Below, piece by piece: positions 35,935 through 45,411 of a stretch of DNA of 64,000 nt (within the stretch, counting starts at the first letter, position 1; each line of letters begins with the position of its first letter). The translations under genes were made by a program, and so were the position numbers. This DNA comes from Candidatus Rhodoferax bjergmarkensis (GTDB taxonomy: Bacteria > Pseudomonadota > Gammaproteobacteria > Burkholderiales > Burkholderiaceae_C): positions 248,001 to 312,000 of the forward strand of contig JADJFX010000002.1 of the NCBI GenBank assembly GCA_016708345.1, given 5' to 3'. The notes beneath the pieces are model-generated. The model did not search any database and had not been told where the DNA came from. It saw nothing but the letters and a program-made list of their open reading frames with translations.

Positions 35935-37467
35935 ATGCACGACATCCTTGAACAACTAGAAGCCAAGCGCGAACTCGCGCATTTGGGTGGTGGCCAAAAA
36001 CGCATCGACGCCCAGCACAAAAAAGGCAAACTCACCGCCCGCGAGCGCATTGAGCTGCTGCTGGACGAAGGCACGTTTGAAGAGTGGGACATGTTTGTCG
36101 AACACCGCTGCGTCGACTTCGGCATGGAAGCCAACAAGATCCCCGGCGACGGCGTGGTCACCGGCTACGGCATGATCAATGGCCGCCTGGTGTTTGTCTT
36201 CAGCCAGGACTTCACCGTGTTTGGCGGCGCGCTGTCAGAAGCGCATGCCGAGAAGATCTGCAAGGTGATGGACCAGGCCATCAAGGTCGGCGCGCCGGTG
36301 ATTGGCCTGAACGACTCGGGCGGCGCGCGCATCCAGGAAGGCGTTGCGTCGCTGGGCGGCTATGCCGATGTGTTCCAGCGCAACGTGATGGCCAGCGGCG
36401 TGGTGCCGCAGATCAGCATGATCATGGGCCCCTGCGCTGGCGGCGCGGTGTACAGCCCGGCCATGACCGATTTCATCTTCATGGTCAAGGATTCAAGCTA
36501 CATGTTCGTCACCGGCCCCGAAGTGGTGAAAACCGTGACCCACGAAGAGGTGACCGCCGAAGAGCTGGGCGGTGCCATCAGCCACACCACCAAGAGCGGT
36601 GTGGCTGACCTGGCTTTTGAAAACGATGTGGAGGCGTTGCTGATGCTGCGCCGCCTGTACAACTACCTGCCCCTGAGCAACCGCGAAAAAGCCCCGGTGC
36701 GCCGCAACGGCGACCCGGCCGACCGCATGGACCTGAGCCTGGACACTCTGGTGCCGGACAACCCCAACAAGCCCTACGACATGAAAGAGCTGATCGTCAA
36801 AACACTGGACGATGGCGACTTTTTTGAGCTGCAGCCCGAGTACGCCAAGAACATCCTGATTGGCTTTGGCCGCATGGAAGGCCAGACGGTGGGCATCGTG
36901 GCCAACCAGCCGCTGGTTCTGGCTGGTTGTCTGGACATCAAGAGCTCCATCAAGGCGGCGCGTTTTGTGCGCTTTTGCGATGCGTTCAACATCCCGGTCA
37001 TCACCTTTGTCGATGTGCCCGGCTTCATGCCCGGCACGGCGCAGGAGTACGGCGGCATCATCAAGCATGGTGCCAAGCTGCTGTACGCCTTTGCCGAATG
37101 CACGGTGCCCAAGATCACCGTCATCACGCGCAAGGCCTATGGCGGCGCTTATGACGTGATGAGCTCCAAGCATTTGCGTGGTGACGTCAACTTTGCATGG
37201 CCCAATGCCGAGATTGCAGTGATGGGGGCCAAAGGCGCGGTTGAGATCATCTTCCGCGAAGACAAAGGTGACCCCGCCAAGCTGGCCGCCAAAGAGGCCG
37301 AGTACAAGGCCCGTTTCGCCAACCCTTTTGTGGCTGGTGCCCGTGGCTTCATCGACGACGTGATCCTGCCGCACGAAACCCGCAAGCGCATTTGCCGCTC
37401 TTTGGTGATGCTGCGCGACAAGAAGATCGAGAATCCGTGGCGCAAGCATGGGAACATTCCGCTCTAA
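35935..37467 (+). CDS. pccB: Propionyl-CoA carboxylase beta subunit (carboxyltransferase)
   Basis: A 510-residue carboxyltransferase that moves CO2 from carboxybiotin to propionyl-CoA. The two crotonase-like halves carry GDGVVTGYGMINGR, the NDSGGARIQEGV acyl-CoA loop, GPCAGGAVYSPA and, in the C-terminal half, FVDVPGFMPGTAQEYGGIIKHGAKL and ITRKAYGGAYDVM. It works with PccA, encoded 411 bp downstream. Confidence 0.96.
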   Translation: MHDILEQLEAKRELAHLGGGQKRIDAQHKKGKLTARERIELLLDEGTFEEWDMFVEHRCVDFGMEANKIPGDGVVTGYGMINGRLVFVFSQDFTVFGGALSEAHAEKICKVMDQAIKVGAPVIGLNDSGGARIQEGVASLGGYADVFQRNVMASGVVPQISMIMGPCAGGAVYSPAMTDFIFMVKDSSYMFVTGPEVVKTVTHEEVTAEELGGAISHTTKSGVADLAFENDVEALLMLRRLYNYLPLSNREKAPVRRNGDPADRMDLSLDTLVPDNPNKPYDMKELIVKTLDDGDFFELQPEYAKNILIGFGRMEGQTVGIVANQPLVLAGCLDIKSSIKAARFVRFCDAFNIPVITFVDVPGFMPGTAQEYGGIIKHGAKLLYAFAECTVPKITVITRKAYGGAYDVMSSKHLRGDVNFAWPNAEIAVMGAKGAVEIIFREDKGDPAKLAAKEAEYKARFANPFVAGARGFIDDVILPHETRKRICRSLVMLRDKKIENPWRKHGNIPL

Positions 37468-37878
37468 TTTTCACACTGAGGATTGACGCTGATGATGCTT
37501 TGGTGCTTGGGTTCTGGACGCGACCCTCTGTGGTTCTCGCTGGAGCGGGTTGCCCGGACGTTTTGCTCCGTGTCCCCCGCGCTGCGCGCTCCTCCTTGAC
37601 CTGCGCAAAACGCCCAGGCAACCCGATCCCGGCACCGTGGTATTTCAGCGTGAAAGCCAAAGTCGTCGCTTCGCAGCAGCAGGGTGGGGGTTTCTGTTGT
37701 AGCGAAGTCAAGGAGGAGTCCAAAGGCGGGAGCCTTTGGACGGGGGACATGAGCGTAGACAGATACCGCCATCCTGCTGCGGGCTCAGCAAAAAACCTTG
37801 AGTACTGTCACTAGGACAGCCCCAACACAACAACGAATTCCACATTCGTTGACCGAATAACGTTAGGAGAGTTCTGCT
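37468..37878. repeat. Non-coding region with nested inverted repeats between pccB and pccA
   Basis: This 411-bp gap contains no credible gene. TCCTCCTTGAC at 37590-37600 and GTCAAGGAGGA at 37707-37717 form a perfect 11-bp inverted repeat around 106 bp. Directly after, TCCAAAGGC (37719-37727) and GCCTTTGGA (37732-37740) make a tight 9-bp hairpin with a 4-base loop. The left part is rich in G and C, unlike normal intergenic DNA here. It may be a remnant or non-autonomous element, or an RNA element between the two subunit genes. The pccA ribosome site TTAGGAGA lies at its end. Confidence 0.5.
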
Positions 37879-39933
37879 ATGTTTACCAAAATACTGATCG
37901 CCAACCGTGGTGAAATCGCTTGCCGTGTGATCCAGACCGCCCGCAAGATGGGTATCAAAACCGTGGCTGTTTATTCAGAGGCTGACAAGGATGCCCGCCA
38001 TGTGCTGCTGGCGGACGAGTCGGTCCATATTGGCCCCGCGCCCAGCCGTGAGAGTTATCTGCTGGCAGACAAGATCATTGCTGCCTGCAAACAAACGGGC
38101 GCGCAGGCGGTGCACCCCGGCTATGGTTTCCTGAGCGAAAACGCCGAGTTTTCCAAACGGGTAGAAGAAGAGGGCATCATCTTCATCGGCCCCAAGCACT
38201 ACTCAATTGCCGCCATGGGCGACAAGATCGAATCCAAAAAGCTGGCGGGCAAGGCCGGTGTGAACTGCATTCCCGGTGTCAACGACGCCATTGAAACGCC
38301 AGAAAAAGCGGTCGAGATTGCCAAGGGAATTGGTTACCCGGTCATGATCAAGGCCAGCGCGGGCGGCGGTGGCAAGGGGCTGAGGGTGGCGTTCAACGAC
38401 AAGGAGGCGTTAGAGGGCTTCACCAGTTGCCGCAACGAGGCGCGCAACAGTTTTGGTGATGACCGTGTGTTCATCGAGAAGTTTGTGGAAGAACCCCGCC
38501 ACATCGAGATTCAATTGGTGGGCGACAGCCACGGCAATGTGATTTATCTGAACGAGCGCGAGTGCTCCATCCAGCGCCGCCACCAAAAAGTGATTGAAGA
38601 GGCACCCAGTCCCTTCATCTCGGACGCCACGCGCAAAGCCATGGGTGAGCAAGCTGTGGCACTGGCCAAAGCAGTGAAATACCAGAGCGCGGGCACGGTG
38701 GAGTTTGTGGTCGGCAAGGACCAGAGCTTTTACTTTCTGGAAATGAACACCCGGCTGCAGGTGGAGCACCCGGTGACCGAGTGCATCACCGGGCTGGACC
38801 TGGTCGAGCTGATGATTCGCGTGGCCGCTGGCGAAAAGCTGCCCTTGACGCAAGAACAGGTCAAACGCGACGGCTGGGCGATTGAATGCCGCATCAACGC
38901 CGAAGACCCGTTCCGCAATTTCCTGCCCTCCACCGGGCGTCTGGTGCGCTTTCAGCCGCCAACAGAGACCATGTTTGCATCCGACACCAGCCGTTGGCAG
39001 GGCGTGCGGGTGGACACCGGCGTGCAGGACGGTGGCGAGATTCCGATGTTTTACGACTCCATGATCGCCAAGCTGATCGTGCATGGCAAAGACCGGTTGG
39101 AGGCCATTGCCAAGATGCGTGAGGCACTCAACGGTTTTGTGATTCGCGGCATCAGCAGCAATATTCCGTTCCAGGCCGCGCTGCTGGCGCACCCCCGCTT
39201 TGTGGCGGGTGATTTCAACACCGGCTTTATCGCCGAGAACTATTCCCAAGGTTTCCGCGCTGAAGACGTGCCGCATGACGATGCCGACCTTTTGATTGCG
39301 CTGGCGGCGTTTGTACACCGCAAGTACCGTCACCGCGCCACGGCCATCAGCGGCCAGATGGAGGGCCATGAGGTCGAGGTGGGCAACGATTTCGTGGTGC
39401 TTACCTTGGGGCAGGGCGGCCGCACCACGGCAACGTCGGTGTCGGTCACCGGGTTTGATAAGAAAACGGGCTCTAGCGCAATCAAAGTGGGCGCAAGCAG
39501 CTATCAAATTTATAGTAAATACCGGCTGGGTGAAATACGCATTGAAGGCACCTTTAATGGCGAGCCGTTCACGGCGCAGGTGGAGCGCGGCAGTGTGGCC
39601 TTCAAGAATCCGCTGGCGATTCGCGTCTCGCACAATGGCACCCAGATCGACACGCTGGTGATGTCCAAACGCGCGGCCGAACTTTATGCCCTGATGCCCT
39701 ACAAGGCTCCCGCTGACATGAGCCGTTTTGTCCTGTCCCCGATGCCTGGTTTGCTGGTGGACGTGGCAGTGGCTGTGGGCCAGAAGGTGCAGGCCGGTGA
39801 GCGCGTGGCCGTGATCGAAGCCATGAAGATGGAAAACGTGCTGTTTGCAAGCGCAGACGGTGTGGTGGGTAAATTGTTGGCATCCAAGGGCGAAAGCCTG
39901 ACGGTGGACCAGCCGATTGTGGAGTTTGTTTGA
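37879..39933 (+). CDS. pccA: Propionyl/acetyl-CoA carboxylase alpha subunit (biotin carboxylase with biotin carrier domain)
   Basis: A 684-residue protein. The biotin carboxylase part (1 to about 450) has KILIANRGEIACR, the ATP-grasp glycine loop SAGGGGKGLR and MNTRLQVEHPVTE. A linker/BT region follows (about 455-605), and the C-terminal biotinyl domain has the lysine in IEAMKMENVL near residue 650. It carboxylates biotin with ATP and bicarbonate for PccB. A copy of the dispersed repeat is read in frame within the linker at 39468-39518 without breaking the gene. Confidence 0.95.
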   Translation: MFTKILIANRGEIACRVIQTARKMGIKTVAVYSEADKDARHVLLADESVHIGPAPSRESYLLADKIIAACKQTGAQAVHPGYGFLSENAEFSKRVEEEGIIFIGPKHYSIAAMGDKIESKKLAGKAGVNCIPGVNDAIETPEKAVEIAKGIGYPVMIKASAGGGGKGLRVAFNDKEALEGFTSCRNEARNSFGDDRVFIEKFVEEPRHIEIQLVGDSHGNVIYLNERECSIQRRHQKVIEEAPSPFISDATRKAMGEQAVALAKAVKYQSAGTVEFVVGKDQSFYFLEMNTRLQVEHPVTECITGLDLVELMIRVAAGEKLPLTQEQVKRDGWAIECRINAEDPFRNFLPSTGRLVRFQPPTETMFASDTSRWQGVRVDTGVQDGGEIPMFYDSMIAKLIVHGKDRLEAIAKMREALNGFVIRGISSNIPFQAALLAHPRFVAGDFNTGFIAENYSQGFRAEDVPHDDADLLIALAAFVHRKYRHRATAISGQMEGHEVEVGNDFVVLTLGQGGRTTATSVSVTGFDKKTGSSAIKVGASSYQIYSKYRLGEIRIEGTFNGEPFTAQVERGSVAFKNPLAIRVSHNGTQIDTLVMSKRAAELYALMPYKAPADMSRFVLSPMPGLLVDVAVAVGQKVQAGERVAVIEAMKMENVLFASADGVVGKLLASKGESLTVDQPIVEFV
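39468..39518. repeat. Dispersed repeat, copy 5, in frame inside pccA
   Basis: Read on the minus strand it has ACTATAAATTTGATAGCTGC directly followed by TTGCGCC, and then, after nine further bases, TGCGCTAGAGCCC, the full order of words seen in this repeat family. It encodes about 17 residues (SSAIKVGASSYQIYSK) in the BT linker of PccA. Confidence 0.6.
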
Positions 39934-39935
39934 AC

Positions 39936-40436
39936 ATGGCACACGTGACACGACCTTTCAAAGTACTGGGCATCCAGCAAATCGCCATCGGTGGGCCAGA
40001 CAAGCTGCGTCTGCAAAAATTGTGGGTAGAGATGCTGGGACTTGAAGTTACCGGCACCTTCCGAAGCGAGCGGGAAAACGTGGACGAAGACATTTGCGCG
40101 CTGGGCAGCGGGCCGTTCAAGGTTGAAGTGGACCTGATGCAGCCGGTCGACCCCGACAAAAAGCCGGCCGTGCATGCCACGCCGCTGAACCACGTGGGCC
40201 TGTGGATCGACGACTTGCCCGGTGCCGTGCAGTGGCTCTCGGGCCAAGGTGTGCGTTTTGCGCCCGGTGGCATTCGCAAGGGTGCAGCCGGTTTCGACAT
40301 CTGCTTTTTGCACCCCAAGGGCAACGAAGAGTTTCCCATCAGTGGCGAGGGCGTGCTGATTGAGTTGGTGCAAGCGCCGCCTGAAGTGGTTGCCGCCTTT
40401 GGCAAGTTGATGTCCAGCCCCGGCCCAGTCCGTTGA
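39936..40436 (+). CDS. VOC-family protein, possible methylmalonyl-CoA epimerase
   Basis: About 166 residues, two VOC beta-alpha-beta units. The N-terminal metal-site region is IQQIAIGGPDKLRLQKLWVEMLGLEV; the second is NHVGLWIDDL. The C-terminal GVLIELVQAPPE resembles methylmalonyl-CoA epimerase and glyoxalase I proteins. Position directly after pccA and in the mutase neighbourhood favours epimerase. The first metal ligand is a Gln where many epimerases have His, so this is uncertain. It begins at ATG 39936, or TTG 39930 overlapping the pccA stop. Confidence 0.75.
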   Translation: MAHVTRPFKVLGIQQIAIGGPDKLRLQKLWVEMLGLEVTGTFRSERENVDEDICALGSGPFKVEVDLMQPVDPDKKPAVHATPLNHVGLWIDDLPGAVQWLSGQGVRFAPGGIRKGAAGFDICFLHPKGNEEFPISGEGVLIELVQAPPEVVAAFGKLMSSPGPVR

Positions 40437-40587
40437 ATTGAAGATACGGCTGGTTTGAGCCAGGTCAAGGTACGTGCAGGGATAGCTTCCTCTACGGGAT
40501 TCACCTGAGAGGTTTGTCGGCAAGCGAGGCGTAAACTGTTTTTTCCCCCAAGAGCCATAGCGGCGCGCATGGGCAAAGGAGACAGAC

Positions 40588-42426
40588 TTGCAGCCTACCA
40601 ACACGGCCGATCCGGCCTATTTCCACAAAGTTGTTGATTGCCAATGGGCCTGCCCGGCCCACACGCCGGTGCCGGAGTACATCCGGCTGATCGGGCAGGG
40701 GCGTTACGGCGACGCCTACATGATCAACTGGGTGTCCAATGTTTTCCCCGGCGTGCTGGGGCGCACCTGCGACCGCCCTTGCGAGCCGGCCTGTCGGCGT
40801 GGACGCGTTGAAGAAAACAATGGCGAAAAGCCGGAACCAGTAGCCATCTGCCGCCTCAAACGGGTGGCAGCGGATCACAAGGGGGATGTGCTGGCACGCA
40901 TGCCCAAGGTGGCACCATCCAATGGTCGGCGCATCGCTTGCATTGGCGCGGGTCCGTCCTCGCTGACTGTGGCGCGCGATCTTGCACCGCTGGGCTATCA
41001 GGTCACGGTGTTTGATGGCGAGGCCAAGGCGGGTGGTTTTATTCGCTCGCAAATTCCTCGTTTCAGGCTGCCTGAGTCGGTGATCGACGAAGAAACCGGG
41101 TACATCCTCGGCATGGGCGTTGACTTCAAAAGCGGGCAGCGTGTGGACTCCATGCACAAGCTGCTGGCGCAGGGCTATGACGCCGTTTTTGTTGGTTGTG
41201 GCGCTCCCCGGGGGCGTGATCTGGACGTGCCGGGACGCAACGAGGCGGCGGCGCACATTCATATTGGCATTGACTGGCTGGCGTCGGTGTCCTTTGGTCA
41301 CATCACCAGCGTGGGTCCGCGCGTCATCGTGCTCGGCGGCGGCAACACGGCCATGGACTGCTGCCGCTCCGCGCGGCGGCTGGGCGGCACCGATGTCAAG
41401 GTCATCGTGCGCAGCGGCTTTGACGAGATGAAAGCCTCGCCTTGGGAGAAGGAAGATGCCGTGCACGAAGGCATTCCGATCATCAACTTCCATGTTCCCA
41501 AGAGCTTTGAGCACAAGGATGGCAAGCTGCTCGGCATGACATTTGAAGTGGTGAGCGCGGTCTATGACGAAAAAGGTCGGCGCAGCCTAGTGCCCACAGG
41601 CGCACCGGATGTGTTTTTTGAGTGTGACGCAGTACTGGTCGCCGTGGGACAGGAAAACGCCTTTCCCTGGATCGAGCGCGACAGCGGCATTGCGTTTGAC
41701 CGCTGGGGTTTGCCGGTGCTGGTGCATGAAACCTTTCAGTCCACCTTGCCCAAGGTGTTCTTTGGGGGCGATTCAGCCTTCGGCCCCAAGAACATCATCA
41801 CCGCAGTGGCGCATGGCCATGAGGCGGCGGTGTCGATTGACCGCTTCTTGAGTGGCGAAGCTGTGTCGGTGCGTCCGCCGCCCCGCACCAATCTGATGTC
41901 GCAAAAGATGGGCATTCACGAGTGGAGCTACCACAACGATGTGTCGGATGACAAACGCTTCAAGGTGCCATGGGCTGCCGCCGAACAGGCCCTGGCCAGT
42001 ATCCGGGTGGAAGTCGAACTCGGCTTTGACGCCGCTACCGCCTTCAAGGAAGCCAGCCGCTGCCTCAATTGCGACGTGCAGACTGTGTTCAACCGCGATA
42101 CCTGCATTGAATGCGACGCCTGCGTAGACATCTGTCCGATGGACTGCATCACGTTCACGACCAATGGCGACGAGGCTGATTTGCGGACCCGGCTCAAGGC
42201 TCCCGCGACGAATACCGAACAGGCTTTGTACGTTTCGCCAGCCCTCAAGACCGGGCATGTGATGGTCAAGGACGAAGATGTGTGTTTGCACTGCGGCTTG
42301 TGCGCCGAGCGTTGCCCCACCGGGGCGTGGGATATGCAGAAGTATTTGCTCAATACCACCCAGGCTGGTGCGGGATGCCGCGATGTCCGCAAACCGCATC
42401 AGGACGCGTTGCGGGATCGGCTGTAG
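40588..42426 (+). CDS. FAD/NAD(P)-dependent oxidoreductase with ferredoxin domains, KorC-like subunit
   Basis: A 612-residue GltD-like protein. The N terminus has Fe-S cysteines (DCQWACPAHTP, then TCDRPCEPACRRG), followed by the FAD motif CIGAGPSSLTVARDL (about 117), a second Rossmann motif VIVLGGGNTAMDC (about 248) and C-terminal cysteine clusters TCIECDACVDICPMDC and VCLHCGLCAERCPTG. It most likely passes electrons between NADP(H) and the 2-oxoacid oxidoreductase encoded next, as the third subunit of the Azoarcus-type KorABC enzyme does. The start is TTG at 40588 with AAAGGAGA seven bases upstream. Confidence 0.82.
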   Translation: MQPTNTADPAYFHKVVDCQWACPAHTPVPEYIRLIGQGRYGDAYMINWVSNVFPGVLGRTCDRPCEPACRRGRVEENNGEKPEPVAICRLKRVAADHKGDVLARMPKVAPSNGRRIACIGAGPSSLTVARDLAPLGYQVTVFDGEAKAGGFIRSQIPRFRLPESVIDEETGYILGMGVDFKSGQRVDSMHKLLAQGYDAVFVGCGAPRGRDLDVPGRNEAAAHIHIGIDWLASVSFGHITSVGPRVIVLGGGNTAMDCCRSARRLGGTDVKVIVRSGFDEMKASPWEKEDAVHEGIPIINFHVPKSFEHKDGKLLGMTFEVVSAVYDEKGRRSLVPTGAPDVFFECDAVLVAVGQENAFPWIERDSGIAFDRWGLPVLVHETFQSTLPKVFFGGDSAFGPKNIITAVAHGHEAAVSIDRFLSGEAVSVRPPPRTNLMSQKMGIHEWSYHNDVSDDKRFKVPWAAAEQALASIRVEVELGFDAATAFKEASRCLNCDVQTVFNRDTCIECDACVDICPMDCITFTTNGDEADLRTRLKAPATNTEQALYVSPALKTGHVMVKDEDVCLHCGLCAERCPTGAWDMQKYLLNTTQAGAGCRDVRKPHQDALRDRL

Positions 42427-42484
42427 CCCTGTCCCATCGAAATCCATCGAACGCGCCCCGTCCTAAATTGAACTGGAAATCACA

Positions 42485-44334
42485 ATGAAACGTATCGAAG
42501 CCATCAACGATTTCGTCATCAAGTTTGCCAACGTCAATGGCTCGGGTTCGGCCTCGGCCAATGAACTTTTTTCCAAAGCCGTCATGCGCATGGGCGTGCC
42601 GGTGAGCCCGCGCAACATCTTCCCCAGCAACATCCAGGGCATGCCGACCTGGTACGAAGCGCGGGTCTGCGAAAAAGGCTACCACGGCAGGCGCGGCGGC
42701 GTTGACATGATGGTGGCCATGAACCCGCAAACCTGGGATGGCGATGTGGCGGAGATTGAACCTGGTGGTTATCTGTTTTATGACAACACGCGGCCGATTC
42801 CCGAGTCAAAATTCCGCACGGATGTGCAGGTCATCGGCATTCCGCTGACCGAGATCAGCAACGCCGCCTACGTCGATCCCCGTCAGCGTCAATTGTTCAA
42901 AAACATCATTTACGTAGGTGCTTTGTCGGTGCTGCTCGACGTGGACGCCGATGTGTTTGAAACGCTTTTTTCCGAGCAATACCAAGGCAAGGAGCGCTTG
43001 CTGGACTCGAATGTGCGTGCCCTGCACTTGGGCCGCGACTATGTGAAAAAGCATTTGGAGGCACCGCTGGGCATTCGCGTACGCAAGTCGGACAAGGTGG
43101 GTGATCAGATATTTACCGACGGCAACAGCGCGGCAGCTCTTGGGTGCATCTACGGCGGTGCCACCGTGGCGGCCTGGTACCCCATCACACCGTCGTCATC
43201 GGTGCCCGAGGCGTTTCAAAAGTATTGCGACAAATTTCGGGTCGATCCGGCCACCGGCCAGCATTACTACGCCATCGTACAGGCTGAAGACGAGTTGGCT
43301 TCCATTGGCATGGTGGTCGGCGCGGGTTGGAACGGTGCGCGGGCCTTTACTGCCACCTCTGGCCCCGGCGTGTCACTGATGACCGAGTTCATCGGTCTGG
43401 CCTATTTTGCCGAGATTCCGGTCACCATCATCAATGTGCAGCGCGGCGGCCCATCCACCGGCATGCCCACCCGCACCCAGCAGTCCGACCTGACATCCTG
43501 CGCCTACGCCTCGCACGGCGACACCAAGCATGTGCTGCTGTTTCCACAAGACCCGCATGAGTGCTTTACCCATTCGGCGGCCGCACTGGACCTGGCGGAG
43601 CGCCTTCAAACACCTATTTTTGTCATGACTGATCTGGACATCGGCATGAACCAGCGCCTGTGCAAACCTTTTGTCTGGGACGATGCGCGTGACTACGATC
43701 GGGGCAAGGTCATGACGGCCGCCGAGCTGGAAGCTGGCAAGGACTTTGGCCGCTACAAGGATGTGGACGGTGACGGTATTCCCTGGCGCACGCTGCCCGG
43801 CACGCACCCGACCAAAGGCGCTTTTTTCACGCGGGGAACCACCCGTGATCCGTATGCCCGTTACTCCGAAAAGGGGTCGACTACATCTACAACATGGAGC
43901 GCCTGCTCAAGAAGTTCAAGACCGCCGCTGATCTGGTGCCGCAGCCGGTGATACGTCATGCGCCGGAGAAAACGCCGCTGGGCGTAATCTACTTCGGCTC
44001 CACCAGCCCGGCCATGCGTGAGGCGCTGGATGACCTCGATGCTGAACGCGTTTACCTGGACGCGCTGCGACTGCAGGCCTTCCCGTTCCCCGAGTCGGTC
44101 CGTCGTTTCATAGTTGAGCACGACAAGGTGTTTGTAGTCGAGCAAAACCGCGATGCGCAAATGCATTCCATGCTGGTCAATGAGCTGGACATTGATCCGG
44201 CGCGGCTGATTCGCGTGCTGCACTACGACGGCACACCCATCACGGCGCGCTTCATTGCCCACGCTATTCGCCAAATTGTGCAACCCCAATTACCTGATGC
44301 GCGCGCATTGCCCCGCTCGAAGGAGATCGCATGA
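42485..44334 (+). pseudogene. 2-oxoacid:acceptor oxidoreductase alpha subunit (KorA-like, gamma-alpha fusion), frameshifted
   Basis: With one G restored at 43873-43876 (the AAGGGGTC run) the gene gives 616 residues. The N-terminal gamma-like domain (about 1-190) has VNGSGSASANELF and KGYHGRRGGVD; the alpha domain has ALGCIYGGATVAAWYPITPSSSVPEAF and ATSGPGVSLMTEF. As given, the first frame leaves after YSEKG and the rest (VDYIYNMERLLKKFK to the end) is in the next frame. The C-terminal part is fully conserved, so an error in the G run is likely. It overlaps the beta gene by four bases. Confidence 0.85.
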
Positions 44335-45386
44335 CCTACATCGCCAAACCCCGGATGCATCACCCCACGCTGACCACCAACAAGGTCGGCTACACGCGGC
44401 GTGACTATGAAGGGCGCATTTCCACCCTGTGTGCTGGCTGTGGCCACGATTCCATCTCGGCGGCGATCATCCAGGCCTGCTGGGAGCTTGACATTGAGCC
44501 GCACCGCGTGGCCAAGCTGTCGGGCATCGGTTGCAGTTCCAAAACGCCGGATTATTTTCTGGGTGCCTCGCATGGTTTCAACACCGTGCACGGGCGCATG
44601 CCCTCGGTGCTGACAGGTGCCAATTTGGCGAACCGCGACTTGATGTATTTGGGCGTGTCGGGCGATGGTGATTCCGCCTCGATCGGCCTGGGCCAGTTCG
44701 CCAACGCCATGCGCCGGGGCGTGCGAATGGCCTATATCGTTGAAAACAATGGTGTTTATGGTTTGACCAAAGGCCAGTTTTCTGCCACCGCCGATCGCGG
44801 CTCCAAGAGCAAGAAGGGCATAGTCAACAGCGACAGTCCGGTCGATCTGGTCGGCATTGCCTTGCAGTTGGGTGCCACCTATGTGGCGCGCAGCTTTTCT
44901 GGCGATAAAGCCCAGCTGGTGCCGCTTATCAAAGGGGCCATGGCGCATGGGGGGGCAGCTTTTATCGACGTCATCAGCCCTTGCGTGACCTTTAATAACC
45001 ACGGCGGCAGCACCAAGAGCTATGACTATGTTCGCCATCACAACGAGGCCGTCAGTCGTATCGATTTCATTACGCCCCGCAGCGAAATTACCACTGACTA
45101 CGCGCCCGGCGAGGTGGTCGATGTGCAGCAGCACGATGGTTCCACCCTTCGATTGCGCAAATTGCAGCCCGATTACAACCCGACGGACCGTTATGCCGCC
45201 ATGAGCTATATTCATGCGCATCAGGCGCGCGGCGAAGTCGTGACAGGTTTGTTGTACCTAGACCCCTTGGCCACTGATTTGCATATGGCACTCAACACCA
45301 GTGAAACGCCGCTCAATGTACTGGGCGTAGAGCAGCTTTGTCCGGGAGCCAAGGCTTTGGAAAAAATCAATGCATCGCTGCGCTGA
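44331..45386 (+). CDS. 2-oxoacid:acceptor oxidoreductase beta subunit (KorB-like)
   Basis: A 351-residue TPP-binding subunit. It has TLCAGCGHDSISAAI (Fe-S or TPP region), GIGCSSKTPDYFLG, the TPP/Mg motif GVSGDGDSASIGLGQF and NNGVYGLTKGQFSATA. It decarboxylates a 2-oxoacid to acyl-CoA with the alpha subunit. Sizes (about 67, 66 and 38 kDa for the three genes) are close to the KorABC enzyme that supplies electrons for benzoyl-CoA reduction in Azoarcus and Thauera, so 2-oxoglutarate is the best substrate guess. Confidence 0.88.
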   Translation: MTYIAKPRMHHPTLTTNKVGYTRRDYEGRISTLCAGCGHDSISAAIIQACWELDIEPHRVAKLSGIGCSSKTPDYFLGASHGFNTVHGRMPSVLTGANLANRDLMYLGVSGDGDSASIGLGQFANAMRRGVRMAYIVENNGVYGLTKGQFSATADRGSKSKKGIVNSDSPVDLVGIALQLGATYVARSFSGDKAQLVPLIKGAMAHGGAAFIDVISPCVTFNNHGGSTKSYDYVRHHNEAVSRIDFITPRSEITTDYAPGEVVDVQQHDGSTLRLRKLQPDYNPTDRYAAMSYIHAHQARGEVVTGLLYLDPLATDLHMALNTSETPLNVLGVEQLCPGAKALEKINASLR

Positions 45387-45411
45387 ATGATGACTTAAAA
45401 AGGACTACTCC

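Noticed and set aside
37392..37814. Open frame of 140 codons spanning the pccB-pccA gap
   Set aside because: It starts inside pccB in another frame, is rich in Arg/Pro/Cys as in chance translation, and crosses the inverted repeats.
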